From an uncultured Lachnospiraceae bacterium (GTDB lineage: Bacteria > Bacillota > Clostridia > Lachnospirales > Lachnospiraceae): a DNA stretch of 64,000 nt. The stretch's first letter is position 1. Each line of letters begins with the position of its first letter. Below the pieces are notes generated by a model. It was not told the DNA's origin. It made no database searches and worked only from the letters and a program-made list of their open reading frames with translations. Below, piece by piece: positions 24,258-33,611 of this stretch. Location: positions 50,902 to 114,901 of the forward strand of contig CATOJE010000002.1 in the NCBI GenBank assembly GCA_951800145.1, written 5' to 3'. Both the position numbers and the translations under genes were made by a program.

Positions 24258-25355
24258 ATGACGCAGCCAATTACGGATCATGCAGCTTTCTTGGGTGAAG
24301 CGAGACAGTCTGTAGAGGATTTAAACCAGCTCAAAAAGGATTTCAGCCAGACGGAATTAGAGGCCAAGCAGCTGAGACGGCAGCTTGAGGCAGAGAAAAA
24401 GGCTGTGGAGGATCTGATTTCTATTACAGTAAAGAAGCGCAGAGATGAGATCAATGCAAGCTATGATAAACAGATTGCAAAGGGGCAGGATCAGCTGAAG
24501 AAAGCAAAGGGAAAGCGGGAGAAGGCGAAAAACCAGGGAATCCGGGATCGGATTGCAGAGGAGACGGCTGGATTTCGTGATGAGAACCGCCAGCTGAAGC
24601 TTAAGATACGGTCCTTGTTTCAAAAGGAGCGGATCCCTGCCTTCTGTTCCAGAGGCTGGTACTATTCCCTTTATATGCCCAGGACATTTAAGGAAATCGG
24701 AACCCTGCTGCTTATGGTGATTCTCTTTTTTGCTGCATTGCCCTGGGGGGTTTACCTGCTGATCCCAGTGCTTCAGCGCCGCAGCTGGATGCTGGTGGTG
24801 ATCTATCTGGCAGATATCCTTCTGGTAGGAGGACTTTACATGCTGGTGGGCAACCGCACTAAAATGGGGCATCCGGAGGCGATCCGTCAGGGAAGGATGA
24901 TACGGGATACGATTCATTCGAATCAAAAAAAGATCCGCGTTATTACGAATTCCATTCGGCGGGATCGGAATGAGGCTATTTATAATCTGGAGAAATACGA
25001 CGATGAGATTTCCCGGATTGTCCAGCAGCTGGCAGAGCTTACAGGAAAAAAGCAGGAAGCGCTAAACACCTTTAACACGGTCACTCAGACGATTATCTGT
25101 GATGAAATCACCAGTAATAGCAAAGAGAAAATCGACACGCTCAAGGATCAATATGAGACGGCAGAGGAAAAGCGGAGCCAGCTGGAGCATCAGATCCGAC
25201 AGCAGTCCCTGGAAATCACAGATAAATATGAGATTTATGTAGGAAAAGAGTTTATGCAGCCAGACAAGCTGACAGAGCTGGCCCGGCTCATCCGCTCAAA
25301 GCAGGCAGCAAATATCAGCGAGGCAATATCCGTCTATAAAGCTGGTAAACAATAA
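24258..25355 (+). CDS. Coiled-coil protein with central membrane hairpin, unknown function
   Basis: 365 residues, not recognised as a named family. Residues about 15-120 are strongly heptad-like and charged (LKKDFSQTELEAKQLRRQ). Two membrane helices lie at about 150-176 (IGTLLLMVILFFAALPWGVY) and 181-202 (WMLVVIYLADILLVGGLYM). Residues about 220-350 form a second long coiled coil (DQYETAEEKRSQLEHQIRQ). AAAGGAGGATAGCGGT precedes the ATG. It faces the SbcC/YhaN-like ATPase gene, which has a similar coiled-coil/two-helix layout. Confidence 0.65.
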   Translation: MTQPITDHAAFLGEARQSVEDLNQLKKDFSQTELEAKQLRRQLEAEKKAVEDLISITVKKRRDEINASYDKQIAKGQDQLKKAKGKREKAKNQGIRDRIAEETAGFRDENRQLKLKIRSLFQKERIPAFCSRGWYYSLYMPRTFKEIGTLLLMVILFFAALPWGVYLLIPVLQRRSWMLVVIYLADILLVGGLYMLVGNRTKMGHPEAIRQGRMIRDTIHSNQKKIRVITNSIRRDRNEAIYNLEKYDDEISRIVQQLAELTGKKQEALNTFNTVTQTIICDEITSNSKEKIDTLKDQYETAEEKRSQLEHQIRQQSLEITDKYEIYVGKEFMQPDKLTELARLIRSKQAANISEAISVYKAGKQ

Positions 25356-25357
25356 AA

Positions 25358-25393
25358 AAGGTGCAGTCTTCTCCTTAGAGGACTGCGCCTTTT
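25358..25393. terminator. Bidirectional terminator between convergent genes
   Basis: AAGGTGCAGTC pairs with GACTGCGCCTT (one G-U pair), flanked by A-run and T-run. Confidence 0.8.
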
Positions 25394-25410
25394 ATGGATT
25401 TTCCAGCCAA

Positions 25411-27300
25411 TTAAATGGTGATCAGGTGATAGGGAATTTGATTGGCAGTGAGCATCTGGGATTCCCTTTTATGGCAGGTGAACATGATGATCTGCCCGCT
25501 AAAGGCAGAAGTAAGCCACCGCAGCGCTGTTCTCAGCCGATCATCGTCATAGAGAACAAAGCTGTCGTCAAAGACCAAGGGCATCCGCTCCGGGCCGCTT
25601 TGAATCAGCTTCGCAGAAGCCAGGCGGAGCGCCAGATAAACCTGATCCATAGTACCAGAGCTTACCTGATCCACAGGAACCAGCTTTGTTTTCGTGTTCA
25701 TAAAGATATTCAAATTTTCATCAATGCTCATGCTGGAGTAGATGCCACCGGTAATACCGCTGATTAAGGCGGAGGCCTCCTTGTTCAGATAAAGGCCAAA
25801 GGAATCCCGGATGGAGGTGGTCAGCTCGGTCATGGTCTCCTGAGCCAGATCAATGGCGGCGATTTCCTGGGAGATGCGGTCATTTTCTGCTAACACCTCC
25901 TTCAGCCCTTCAGCCTGGGTTTTACAGCTGGCCAGATGCTCCAGCTTCTTTTCCAGCTCCCACTGAAGCTTTTGCTGCTTTTCAATCTCTGCTCCAAAGC
26001 TGCTCTGCTGCTTTTTCAAAAGCTCCATTTTTTCTGTGAGATGTGCTAAATTATCCTGAGAGAGAATCAGGGCCTGGTTTAACCGCTTAAACTCCTCCAT
26101 GCGGCCCAGAAAGGCATTCATGGCATTCTCATTCACAGATTCATCCCCCAGATGCCTGGAGAAGATTTCCTGGAGAAGCTTTAAGCAGTAATCCATATCC
26201 TTCTGATAGCTTTTATCCTTTATTAAGATCAGGCACCCGGCAATGATGAGAAGCAGGGCCAGCATAAATAAAAAAATGGAAGGAAGGTAATGGCCTCCCA
26301 CGACCCAGTCAGGCAGGAGCCGGGAAAAAAGAATATGAATAGGCTTCCAGTTGGAGGCAACAAGGATCATAAAAACAGCGCCGCCCATGGTGGAAAGAAC
26401 TCCTAAAACCAGTGAGAGGATGGCCAGGGCACCCCGGGATTTCTTCTGGCAGTGGGCTTTCGCCTGGGTATAGTCATCGTAGATCTTTCTTCCGTGATCC
26501 TCATATGCCTGGATGGAGGCCTCATCGGTAAACTGATTTGATTCCAGCACCTGATGTCCCCTTGCCACCTTCTGAAGGAGCACCTCCCGGTCCTTCTGCA
26601 CCCCCTCCAGCTCTTTTCTCGCGGCAGCCTTTTTTTCCTGATATTCCGTAAGATGGTTTTCATACTCTGGGGTGGAGATCTCCCGCTCTATGTTCCGGAT
26701 ATCTCCCAGAAGGGAGGTGTAGCTTCTTGCAGCTTCAGGGACCATCTGCCGTTCCAGCTCCTTTCGCTGGGACTTTAAAAAGGCGGAGGCCTTGGTAATA
26801 TTTAAGGCCATGCTGCCGGTGGTATTCATGTTGGCGATATAGTTTTTAAGCTCTGTGACCATGCCCCCGTCCGTAGCGCTTTTCAGCTGCCCGATGCTGA
26901 TGGTATTTACATAGGCGGTTTCGCTTAAGCCGCATAGGATCTGATCCAGTAATGCCCGGGTAGGCTCCACCTCCTGTCCCAGGGTTTCATCAATAATGGC
27001 AAATTCCCGGCTATTCTGAAAATTCCTCTCAATACGGTAGACATGTCCGGCTGATTCTAAGCGGATGCGTCCCTCATAGCCTCCCTTTAAGTCCCAGGGC
27101 TTGTATTTGGTAAATTGATCGGTTCTGGCGGCTCTGCCTCTCTGCCGTTCCATGCCGAAAAGCATACTGCGGATAAAGGAGTGAAGGGTGGACTTCCCAG
27201 CTTCATTTTTTCCGTAAACTACATTTAACCCATCCTGGAAGGCAATGGAGCAGTTATTAAATTTTCCGAAGCCATTGATATGCAAATCAAGAAATTTCAT
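25411..27300 (-). CDS. SbcC/YhaN-like AAA ATPase with membrane segments in the coiled coil
   Basis: 629 residues. N-terminal Rad50/SbcC-type half-site: LDLHINGFGKFNNCSIAFQD and Walker A YGKNEAGKST (about 30-38). Long coiled coils flank two membrane-like helices at about 295-322 (LAILSLVLGVLSTMGGAVF) and 338-358 (IFLFMLALLLIIAGCLILI). The C-terminal half-site has the ABC signature-like VSSGTMDQVYLALRLA and Walker B MPLVFDDSF (about 577-585). It pairs with the upstream nuclease gene (3 nt apart), like YhaN-YhaO of Bacillus. Likely role: DNA end processing or repair at the membrane; shorter than Bacillus YhaN. Confidence 0.8.
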   Translation of the reverse strand: MKFLDLHINGFGKFNNCSIAFQDGLNVVYGKNEAGKSTLHSFIRSMLFGMERQRGRAARTDQFTKYKPWDLKGGYEGRIRLESAGHVYRIERNFQNSREFAIIDETLGQEVEPTRALLDQILCGLSETAYVNTISIGQLKSATDGGMVTELKNYIANMNTTGSMALNITKASAFLKSQRKELERQMVPEAARSYTSLLGDIRNIEREISTPEYENHLTEYQEKKAAARKELEGVQKDREVLLQKVARGHQVLESNQFTDEASIQAYEDHGRKIYDDYTQAKAHCQKKSRGALAILSLVLGVLSTMGGAVFMILVASNWKPIHILFSRLLPDWVVGGHYLPSIFLFMLALLLIIAGCLILIKDKSYQKDMDYCLKLLQEIFSRHLGDESVNENAMNAFLGRMEEFKRLNQALILSQDNLAHLTEKMELLKKQQSSFGAEIEKQQKLQWELEKKLEHLASCKTQAEGLKEVLAENDRISQEIAAIDLAQETMTELTTSIRDSFGLYLNKEASALISGITGGIYSSMSIDENLNIFMNTKTKLVPVDQVSSGTMDQVYLALRLASAKLIQSGPERMPLVFDDSFVLYDDDRLRTALRWLTSAFSGQIIMFTCHKRESQMLTANQIPYHLITI

Positions 27301-27303
27301 GGT

Positions 27304-28374
27304 CTAGCTCCTTTCGTCCTTTGTCTGGATTAATGCGTTGATTCCATAGTATAATGCCTTTTTCTCCACATCGCTCATATTTTCCTTCTGAAGGGTGCGG
27401 ATATAAAAGCCGATCATGTCGCTGGGGTGCTCGGCAAAAAGCTGGGCAAAATCATATTGAGGCTCGGATTCATCCTTGATCTGGGCGATGCGGAAGCGGG
27501 ATTCCAGCACATCTAAGTCAAAGGAGATATCCGGGTCCCGCATCCCCCGGATAACGAAACGGTAGATGTGCTGCAGGCCCCGCCGTTGGATTTCCTGGGA
27601 TATACGGGAAGCCAGCTCCACATTGGTCGTCTTCGGAGTGACATTTACAGCCAGCGAGATATACTGGGACCGGCACATGGGAAGAAACTCCAGGGCAGTT
27701 ACCTGCCTGGTAACCGGGTGAATTTCCCCTATAAAAACGCCATGGGCGCCCGTTTCTGTCTTGTCCAGAGGCTCTAAGGAGCCACAGTAGGCAGCCCGCC
27801 GCTCCAGGATCACCTGAGGCTTGTGGATATGCCCAAGGGCAATGTAGGAGAAGGGACAGGAGGCAAGATGATTCTTATCCATGGGCAGGTGGGTACTATC
27901 TCCCCCGTGGGCCAGAAGGATTTGGATCCGGCCATTATCAGGGATATCTATGTGATCCAGCTGTGGTTCTGTGATCTCCGGGGTATAGTAGCTGAACCCG
28001 TGGACCTCTGTGTTGCAGTCAGAAAAGACCACGGAGTCTAACGTCTCATTCATAAAGAAGGTGACATTAGGACACCAGGTGAAGCTCATCAGGGCAGAAT
28101 TTGTCCGGATGCGGTCATGATTTCCGGCGATGAGCACCACATGAACCGAGGGGATAGTGGAAAAGAGATAATTCACCTCTTTTAAATCTCTGGCAAGGGG
28201 CTGGCGGTGGAATAAATCTCCTGCAATAAAGAGGAAATCCACCTCCCGCTCCCTGGCCAGCCGGATGACCTCCTCAAAGGTTTCTTTAATGGCCTGGGTG
28301 CGCTCCCGGGACCAGGGCTTATCGCTGTCCGGGCTCATGCCCCAATGAATATCACCTGTGTGTATAAACTTCAT
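27304..28374 (-). CDS. SbcD/YhaO-like metallophosphoesterase (DNA repair exonuclease)
   Basis: 356 residues. Mre11/SbcD motifs in order: IHTGDIHWG, IAGDLFHRQ, LIAGNHDRIR, LLAHGGDS, ALGHIHKPQ. The C-terminal part (about 250-356) is a capping or partner-binding region. It would supply the two-metal nuclease for the adjacent SbcC/YhaN-like ATPase, in the same order and near-contact as in other Firmicutes. It lies downstream of asnS by about 20 nt and may be co-transcribed. Confidence 0.88.
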   Translation of the reverse strand: MKFIHTGDIHWGMSPDSDKPWSRERTQAIKETFEEVIRLAREREVDFLFIAGDLFHRQPLARDLKEVNYLFSTIPSVHVVLIAGNHDRIRTNSALMSFTWCPNVTFFMNETLDSVVFSDCNTEVHGFSYYTPEITEPQLDHIDIPDNGRIQILLAHGGDSTHLPMDKNHLASCPFSYIALGHIHKPQVILERRAAYCGSLEPLDKTETGAHGVFIGEIHPVTRQVTALEFLPMCRSQYISLAVNVTPKTTNVELASRISQEIQRRGLQHIYRFVIRGMRDPDISFDLDVLESRFRIAQIKDESEPQYDFAQLFAEHPSDMIGFYIRTLQKENMSDVEKKALYYGINALIQTKDERS

Positions 28375-28393
28375 AAAGCTTCTCCATGTTCCT

Positions 28394-29785
28394 TTACAGT
28401 TCGCAGTTGTTTACGGTTCTTGGGAAGGGGAGGACATCGCGGATATTGCCCATGCCCGTCAGATACATCACGCACCGTTCAAAGCCTAAGCCAAAGCCAG
28501 AGTGGCGGGCGGAGCCATATTTGCGCAGGTCCAGATAGAAATCATAGTCTTCCTTTTTCAGGCCCAGCTCATCCATACGGGCAGTGAGCTTCTCATAGCT
28601 ATCCTCTCTCTGGCTGCCGCCGATGATCTCTCCGATGCCGGGAACCAGGCAGTCCATGGCAGCCACGGTCTTCCCGTCCTCATTCATTTTCATGTAGAAG
28701 GCCTTGATTTCCTTCGGGTAATCGGTGACAAAGACAGGGCGCTTAAAAATCTCCTCTGTGAGGCAGCGCTCATGCTCTGTCTGCAGGTCACATCCCCAGA
28801 ACACCTTGTAGTCGAATTTTTCATTATGCTTTTCCAGAAGCTGGATCGCCTCAGTATAAGTAACCCGTCCGAACTGGGAATTCAGTACATGGTTTAACCG
28901 GTCTAAAAGGCCCTTGTCCACGAACTGGTTAAAGAAATTCATCTCCTCCGGCGCATGCTCCAGTACATATTGGATCACGAATTTTAACATTCCCTCAGCC
29001 ATGGTCATATTATCATCCAGATCAGCGAAGGCCATCTCCGGCTCGATCATCCAGAATTCTGCTGCATGGCGGGTAGTATTGGAATTTTCCGCCCGGAAGG
29101 TGGGGCCAAAGGTGTAAATATTCCGGAAGGCCATAGCATAGGTTTCGCCGTTTAGCTGGCCGCTTACAGTCAGGTTTGTGGGCTTGCCGAAGAAATCCTG
29201 GGAAAAGTCAGGGGTTCCCTCCTGGGTTCTAGGGATGTTATTGATATCCAGGGTGGTTACCTGGAACATTTCCCCAGCTCCCTCGCAGTCACTCCCTGTG
29301 ATAATCGGGGTGTGGACATAGACAAAGCCCTGCTCCTGGAAATACTGATGGATGGCATAGGCGATGAGGGAGCGGACCCGGAATACAGCCTGGAAGGTAT
29401 TCGTCCTGGGACGCAGGTGGGAGATGGTGCGCAGGTATTCAAAGGTGTGACGCTTTTTCTGAAGAGGATAGTCCGGTGCAGAGGCGCCTTCTACAGTCAC
29501 CTCAGCGGCCTGAATTTCAAAGGGCTGCTTGGCCTGGGGCGTAGCGGTAAGAATGCCCTTTACGATCACCGCGGAGCCTACGCCCAGTTTTGCGATCTCT
29601 GCAAAATTCTCCATTGTATCATGATATACAATCTGAATGGGATCGAAAAAGGTGCCGTCGCTTACAATCAGAAATCCAAAGGCTTTGGAATCCCGGTTAT
29701 TGCGCACCCATCCTCCGATGGTGATCTCTTTGTCAAAGTAATCTTCCCTTTTCTTATAAAGCTCTTTTATGGTTGTTAGGTTCAT
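28394..29785 (-). CDS. asnS: Asparaginyl-tRNA synthetase
   Basis: 463 residues, full length. The N-terminal OB-fold anticodon domain ([20 protein letters not shown]) is followed by a class II core with motif 2 [21 protein letters not shown] (visible as [17 protein letters not shown]) and motif 3 [21 protein letters not shown] (visible as [13 protein letters not shown]). It charges tRNA-Asn. I looked for a T-box leader upstream and found none; a plain promoter is present at 29838-29866. Confidence 0.96.
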   Translation of the reverse strand: MNLTTIKELYKKREDYFDKEITIGGWVRNNRDSKAFGFLIVSDGTFFDPIQIVYHDTMENFAEIAKLGVGSAVIVKGILTATPQAKQPFEIQAAEVTVEGASAPDYPLQKKRHTFEYLRTISHLRPRTNTFQAVFRVRSLIAYAIHQYFQEQGFVYVHTPIITGSDCEGAGEMFQVTTLDINNIPRTQEGTPDFSQDFFGKPTNLTVSGQLNGETYAMAFRNIYTFGPTFRAENSNTTRHAAEFWMIEPEMAFADLDDNMTMAEGMLKFVIQYVLEHAPEEMNFFNQFVDKGLLDRLNHVLNSQFGRVTYTEAIQLLEKHNEKFDYKVFWGCDLQTEHERCLTEEIFKRPVFVTDYPKEIKAFYMKMNEDGKTVAAMDCLVPGIGEIIGGSQREDSYEKLTARMDELGLKKEDYDFYLDLRKYGSARHSGFGLGFERCVMYLTGMGNIRDVLPFPRTVNNCEL

Positions 29786-29837
29786 AATGGTCAGTCTCCT
29801 TTTGTTTTCTTGGATTTTTGGGAGCTCTTTCGTACAA

Positions 29838-29866
29838 ATTATACTTTATTTTTTTCTGGGATTCAA
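29838..29866 (-). promoter_or_regulatory. asnS promoter
   Basis: Minus strand TTGAAT, 17-nt spacer, TATAAT, about 53 nt upstream of the start. Confidence 0.7.
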
Positions 29867-29959
29867 GGCCTGACCAGATATTTCGCGGCCAGATATCCGA
29901 TTTGGGGCGAAATATGTTGAACTATGCACAAATAAGGGCAATTTTAGGAAAAATATTTG

Positions 29960-29988
29960 TTCACTATTTATGGGTTGTGTGCTATAAT
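29960..29988 (+). promoter_or_regulatory. glgCD promoter
   Basis: TTCACT, 17-nt spacer, TATAAT with an extended TG (TGCTATAAT). About 37 nt before the glgC GTG. Confidence 0.65.
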
Positions 29989-30024
29989 GAGAGATAACAA
30001 AATATTACAGCAAGAGGTGATAAC

Positions 30025-31299
30025 GTGATTAAAAAAGAGATGATTGCCATGCTTTTAGCTGGCGGCCAGGGAAGCCGTCTGGGAGTTTTGACGGCGAAGG
30101 TAGCGAAACCGGCAGTATCCTTTGGAGGGAAGTACCGCATTATCGATTTTCCTCTGAGCAACTGCATTAATTCCGGCGTAGATACCGTTGGCGTTTTGAC
30201 ACAATATCAGCCTTTACGTTTGAATACCCATATAGGGATTGGAATTCCCTGGGATTTAGACCGTAATGTAGGCGGCGTTACCATCCTTCCCCCCTATGAG
30301 AAGAGTAAGGGAAGCGACTGGTATACAGGTACAGCGAACGCGATTTACCAAAACCTGGAGTACATGGAAAACTATAATCCGGATTATGTTTTAATTCTGT
30401 CAGGCGATCACATCTATAAGATGGATTACGAAGTAATGCTGGATTACCATAAGGCCAATAGCGCCGATATCACAATTGCTGCCATGCCGGTTTCCATTGA
30501 GGAGGCAAGCCGTTTTGGAATCGTTATTACCGATGATTCCAATCGGATTCTGGAGTTTGAGGAGAAGCCTCCGGTTCCCAGAAGCAATTTGGCTTCCATG
30601 GGAATCTACATTTTCAGCTGGCCAGTGCTTAAGGAGGCTCTGATTAAGATGAAGGACGAGCCGGGCTGTGATTTCGGAAAGCACATTATCCCCTACTGTC
30701 ACGGGAAGGGGGATCGGGTATTTGCATATGAGTATAACGGATACTGGAAGGATGTAGGGACGCTTGGATCCTACTGGGAAGCGAATATGGAGCTCATCGA
30801 CATTATTCCAGAGTTTAATCTGTATGAGGAATACTGGAGGATTTACACAAAGAGCGATATCATACCGCCTCAGTATATTTCCAGCGAGGCCCGAATCGAA
30901 AAGAGCATCATCGGCGAAGGAAGCGAGATTTACGGGGAGGTGGTGAATTCAGTCATCGGCGCCGGGGTTGTCATCGGGAAAGGGGCTATGGTTCGGGATT
31001 CCATCATTATGCAGGGCTGCCGGATCGGCCAGGGCGCCAAGGTGACCAAGGCGATTTTGGCAGAGGATGTGCAGGTGGGAGATGGTACAGAGCTGGGAGT
31101 TGGAGAGTATGCCAACAGCACCTATAATCCCAAGGTATATCAATTTGACCTGGTAACCATAGGAGAGCATTCCGTGATTCCGGATCATGTAAAGGTAGGA
31201 AAGAATACGGCGATTTCCGGCGTAACCCTCCCGGAGGATTATCCGGATGGCCTGCTGGCCAGCGGCGACTACATTGTAAAGGCAGGTGGCATAAGATGA
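30025..31299 (+). CDS. glgC: Glucose-1-phosphate adenylyltransferase, catalytic subunit
   Basis: 424 residues from a GTG start behind AAGAGGTGATAAC. N-terminal nucleotidyltransferase: [49 protein letters not shown]. The C-terminal left-handed beta helix of hexapeptide repeats starts near residue 290. It makes ADP-glucose for glycogen synthesis. It overlaps glgD by 4 nt (ATGA), indicating equal, coupled expression of a GlgC-GlgD heteromer as in other Clostridia. Confidence 0.95.
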   Translation: MIKKEMIAMLLAGGQGSRLGVLTAKVAKPAVSFGGKYRIIDFPLSNCINSGVDTVGVLTQYQPLRLNTHIGIGIPWDLDRNVGGVTILPPYEKSKGSDWYTGTANAIYQNLEYMENYNPDYVLILSGDHIYKMDYEVMLDYHKANSADITIAAMPVSIEEASRFGIVITDDSNRILEFEEKPPVPRSNLASMGIYIFSWPVLKEALIKMKDEPGCDFGKHIIPYCHGKGDRVFAYEYNGYWKDVGTLGSYWEANMELIDIIPEFNLYEEYWRIYTKSDIIPPQYISSEARIEKSIIGEGSEIYGEVVNSVIGAGVVIGKGAMVRDSIIMQGCRIGQGAKVTKAILAEDVQVGDGTELGVGEYANSTYNPKVYQFDLVTIGEHSVIPDHVKVGKNTAISGVTLPEDYPDGLLASGDYIVKAGGIR

Positions 31300-32417
31300 G
31301 AGCAATCGGTATCGTATTAGCAGGCGGCAACAGCAAGCGGATGAAGGAGCTTTCGAATAAACGGGCGATCTCCGCTATGCCGGTAGCAGGCAGCTACCGG
31401 AGCATCGACTTTGCATTGAGTAATATGACCAACTCCCACATTCAGAATGTGGCAGTGTTCACTCAGTACAATTCCCGCTCCTTAAACCTGCACTTAAGCT
31501 CTTCCAAGTGGTGGGATTTCGGGCGGAAGCAGGGCGGATTATTCGTATTTACCCCTACCATTACAGCAGAGAGCAGCGACTGGTACCGGGGCACGGCAGA
31601 TGCCCTGTATCAAAACCTGAACTTTTTAAAGACCAGCCATGAGCCCTATGTGGTGATTGCTGCCGGCGACGGGGTGTATAAGCTGGACTATAATAAGGTA
31701 TTGGAGTACCACATCGAGAAGAAGGCGGATATTACCGTGGTCTGCAAGGACATGCGGGAGGGTGAGGATGTGACCCGCTTCGGCTGTGTAAAGGTGAATG
31801 AAGACGGACGGATCATTGAGTTTGAGGAAAAGCCTATGGTCTCCGATGCAAATACCATCTCCTGCGGCATCTATGTGATCCGCAGACGCCAGCTCATCGA
31901 GCTCATCGAGCGCTGCGCGGCAGAAGATCGGTATGATTTTGTGAAGGACATCCTGGTGCGCTATAAGAATTTAAAGCGGATCTATGCCTATAAGATGGAG
32001 GGCTACTGGAGTAATATCGCCTCAGTTGAATCCTATTATGAGACGAATATGGACTTTCTAAAGCCAGAGGTCCGGGATTACTTCTTCAAGCAATATCCGG
32101 ACGTGTACTCTAAGATTGACGACCTGCCTCCGGCCAAGTATAATCCAGGGGCAGTGGTGAAGAACAGCCTGATTTCCAGCGGCTCCATCATTAATGGCAC
32201 AGTGGAAAATTCCGTGCTGTTCAAGAAGGTATACATTGGGAATAATTGTATCATCAGAAATTCCATCATATTAAATGATGTTTATATCGGCGACAATACA
32301 GTCATTGAAAACTGTATCGTAGAAAGCCGCGACACCATTCGGGCGAATACCACACATATTGGAACAGAGGAAAAGATTAAAATTGTTTTAGAGAAAAACG
32401 AGAGATATACCGTATAA
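31296..32417 (+). CDS. glgD: GlgD, glucose-1-phosphate adenylyltransferase-like regulatory subunit
   Basis: 373 residues. It keeps the fold of GlgC but its glycine loop is altered ([17 protein letters not shown] instead of GGQGSRL...). [23 protein letters not shown] and [10 protein letters not shown] are recognisable, followed by a shortened hexapeptide-repeat region. In Firmicutes GlgD has little activity alone and modulates GlgC. Start ATG overlaps the glgC stop. Confidence 0.92.
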   Translation: MRAIGIVLAGGNSKRMKELSNKRAISAMPVAGSYRSIDFALSNMTNSHIQNVAVFTQYNSRSLNLHLSSSKWWDFGRKQGGLFVFTPTITAESSDWYRGTADALYQNLNFLKTSHEPYVVIAAGDGVYKLDYNKVLEYHIEKKADITVVCKDMREGEDVTRFGCVKVNEDGRIIEFEEKPMVSDANTISCGIYVIRRRQLIELIERCAAEDRYDFVKDILVRYKNLKRIYAYKMEGYWSNIASVESYYETNMDFLKPEVRDYFFKQYPDVYSKIDDLPPAKYNPGAVVKNSLISSGSIINGTVENSVLFKKVYIGNNCIIRNSIILNDVYIGDNTVIENCIVESRDTIRANTTHIGTEEKIKIVLEKNERYTV

Positions 32418-32446
32418 AAGACCAGTGTAAGCGGAGGGGTTTTGTT

Positions 32447-32728
32447 ATGCAGATAACAGATGTAAGAGTAAGACGAATTGAGAAAGAAGGGAAGATGAAG
32501 GCCATCGTATCTATCACGTTGGACAACGAATTCGTCATTCATGATATTAAGGTGATAGAGGGGGAGAAGGGATTGTTTATCGCTATGCCAAGCCGCAAGG
32601 CAGCGGACGGCGAGTACCGGGATATCGCCCATCCCATTAATTCCGGAACCAGAGACATGATTCAGCAGGTGATCCTAAATAAATATGAATTCACCCTGCT
32701 GGAGAACGCAGAGGAAGCTGCAGAATAG
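32447..32728 (+). CDS. spoVG: SpoVG family regulator
   Basis: 93 residues. Near-canonical Spo[28 protein letters not shown]-type [37 protein letters not shown] (split here) and INSGTR. It is a small DNA/RNA-binding protein affecting sporulation septation and many other genes. It follows glgD by 29 nt with GGAGGGGTTTTGTT as ribosome site and precedes a strong terminator, so it is the last gene of the glg transcript. Confidence 0.94.
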   Translation: MQITDVRVRRIEKEGKMKAIVSITLDNEFVIHDIKVIEGEKGLFIAMPSRKAADGEYRDIAHPINSGTRDMIQQVILNKYEFTLLENAEEAAE

Positions 32729-32742
32729 AATATCATGAAAGG

Positions 32743-32777
32743 CTGCTGTGCCCAGGGAGGGGCGCAGCAGTTTTTTT
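32743..32777 (+). terminator. Terminator after spoVG
   Basis: CTGCTGTGCC pairs with GGCGCAGCAG, 8-nt loop, followed by TTTTTTT. Confidence 0.9.
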
Positions 32778-32819
32778 GTATAAAAATAAAAAACTTTCCT
32801 TATTATCGCCCTGGTGTAT

Positions 32820-32847
32820 TTGCAAAAACCAAATATCGGTATATAAT
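32820..32847 (+). promoter_or_regulatory. Promoter for LytTR regulator gene
   Basis: TTGCAA, 16-nt spacer, TATAAT, about 23 nt before the ATG. Confidence 0.6.
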
Positions 32848-32870
32848 CAGTAGGGAGGTAGAGGGGAATT

Positions 32871-33611
32871 ATGAAAGTTGCAGTTTGTGATGATGACCGC
32901 TCTGCACTGGAGCGGGTGGTAGGTATGATTTGCGGAATGGACATCGTGAAGGTCTGCGATGTTTACCAGAGTGTTCCTGACCTGGTAAAGGCAGTAAAGA
33001 ATAAAAAGCATTATGACATTGTTGTGATGAACATCGGAGGCGGATCCGGCTTTGACGGAATCAATGGGGCAAGGCGGCTGGGAGAGCTGGATGCGGATAC
33101 AAAGATTATATATATGACCAGATACACAGAAAAGTATGTGCAGGAGATTTTTTTAAGTCCGGCCAATCTAAGCGGTTTTCTTGTAAAGCCGGTGGATGAG
33201 GAGATGTTAAAGAAAAATCTCCAGAAGGTAATGGAGACCAGAGCCAGACCAGAAAACCAGAAAATGGAGATCACTTATAAACATAAAGTGGAATCGATAC
33301 CATATGATGATATCTTTTACCTGGAGAGCATGGGACATCTGGTGGTTATTCACACCAAAAAGGGGGATTACCGCTCCTATGACCGTCTGGAGAAGGTAAA
33401 GGAGCGGCTCCCGGGAAACTTTGTCCATTGCCATAAAAGCTATGTGGTAAATATGGACTGTATCCAAAGGATTGATAAAAACAGGATATTTCTCATAAAC
33501 AGCAAAGAGCTGCCCATCAGCAAGTCCCGGTATGGAGAAACCAGGGAACGGTATGCCCTATATACAGAGCAGCTGCTGCTGGCCTTAAAGAATGGATCCC
33601 ATTCCCTTTAA
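32871..33611 (+). CDS. LytTR-family response regulator with a receiver lacking the phosphoacceptor Asp
   Basis: 246 residues. Receiver domain 1-120: acidic pocket Asp7-Asp9 (CDDD), Thr83, Lys106 (FLVKPVD) are present, but the acceptor position reads VVMNIGG, with Asn54 (AAC codon) in place of Asp. LytTR DNA-binding domain from about 130: VESIPYDDIFYLESMGHLVVI, FVHCHKSYVVNMDCI, LPISKSRYGETRERY. No histidine kinase gene is next to it. It probably works without phosphorylation or by another signal. AGGTAGAGGGGAATT precedes the ATG. The 3' end overlaps the convergent FAD gene by 27 nt and no terminator is seen. Confidence 0.85.
   Translation: MKVAVCDDDRSALERVVGMICGMDIVKVCDVYQSVPDLVKAVKNKKHYDIVVMNIGGGSGFDGINGARRLGELDADTKIIYMTRYTEKYVQEIFLSPANLSGFLVKPVDEEMLKKNLQKVMETRARPENQKMEITYKHKVESIPYDDIFYLESMGHLVVIHTKKGDYRSYDRLEKVKERLPGNFVHCHKSYVVNMDCIQRIDKNRIFLINSKELPISKSRYGETRERYALYTEQLLLALKNGSHSL

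Noticed and set aside
29786..30024. T-box or other riboswitch upstream of asnS or glgC
   Set aside because: No T-box sequence, specifier stem or terminator/antiterminator pair seen; only two divergent promoters.
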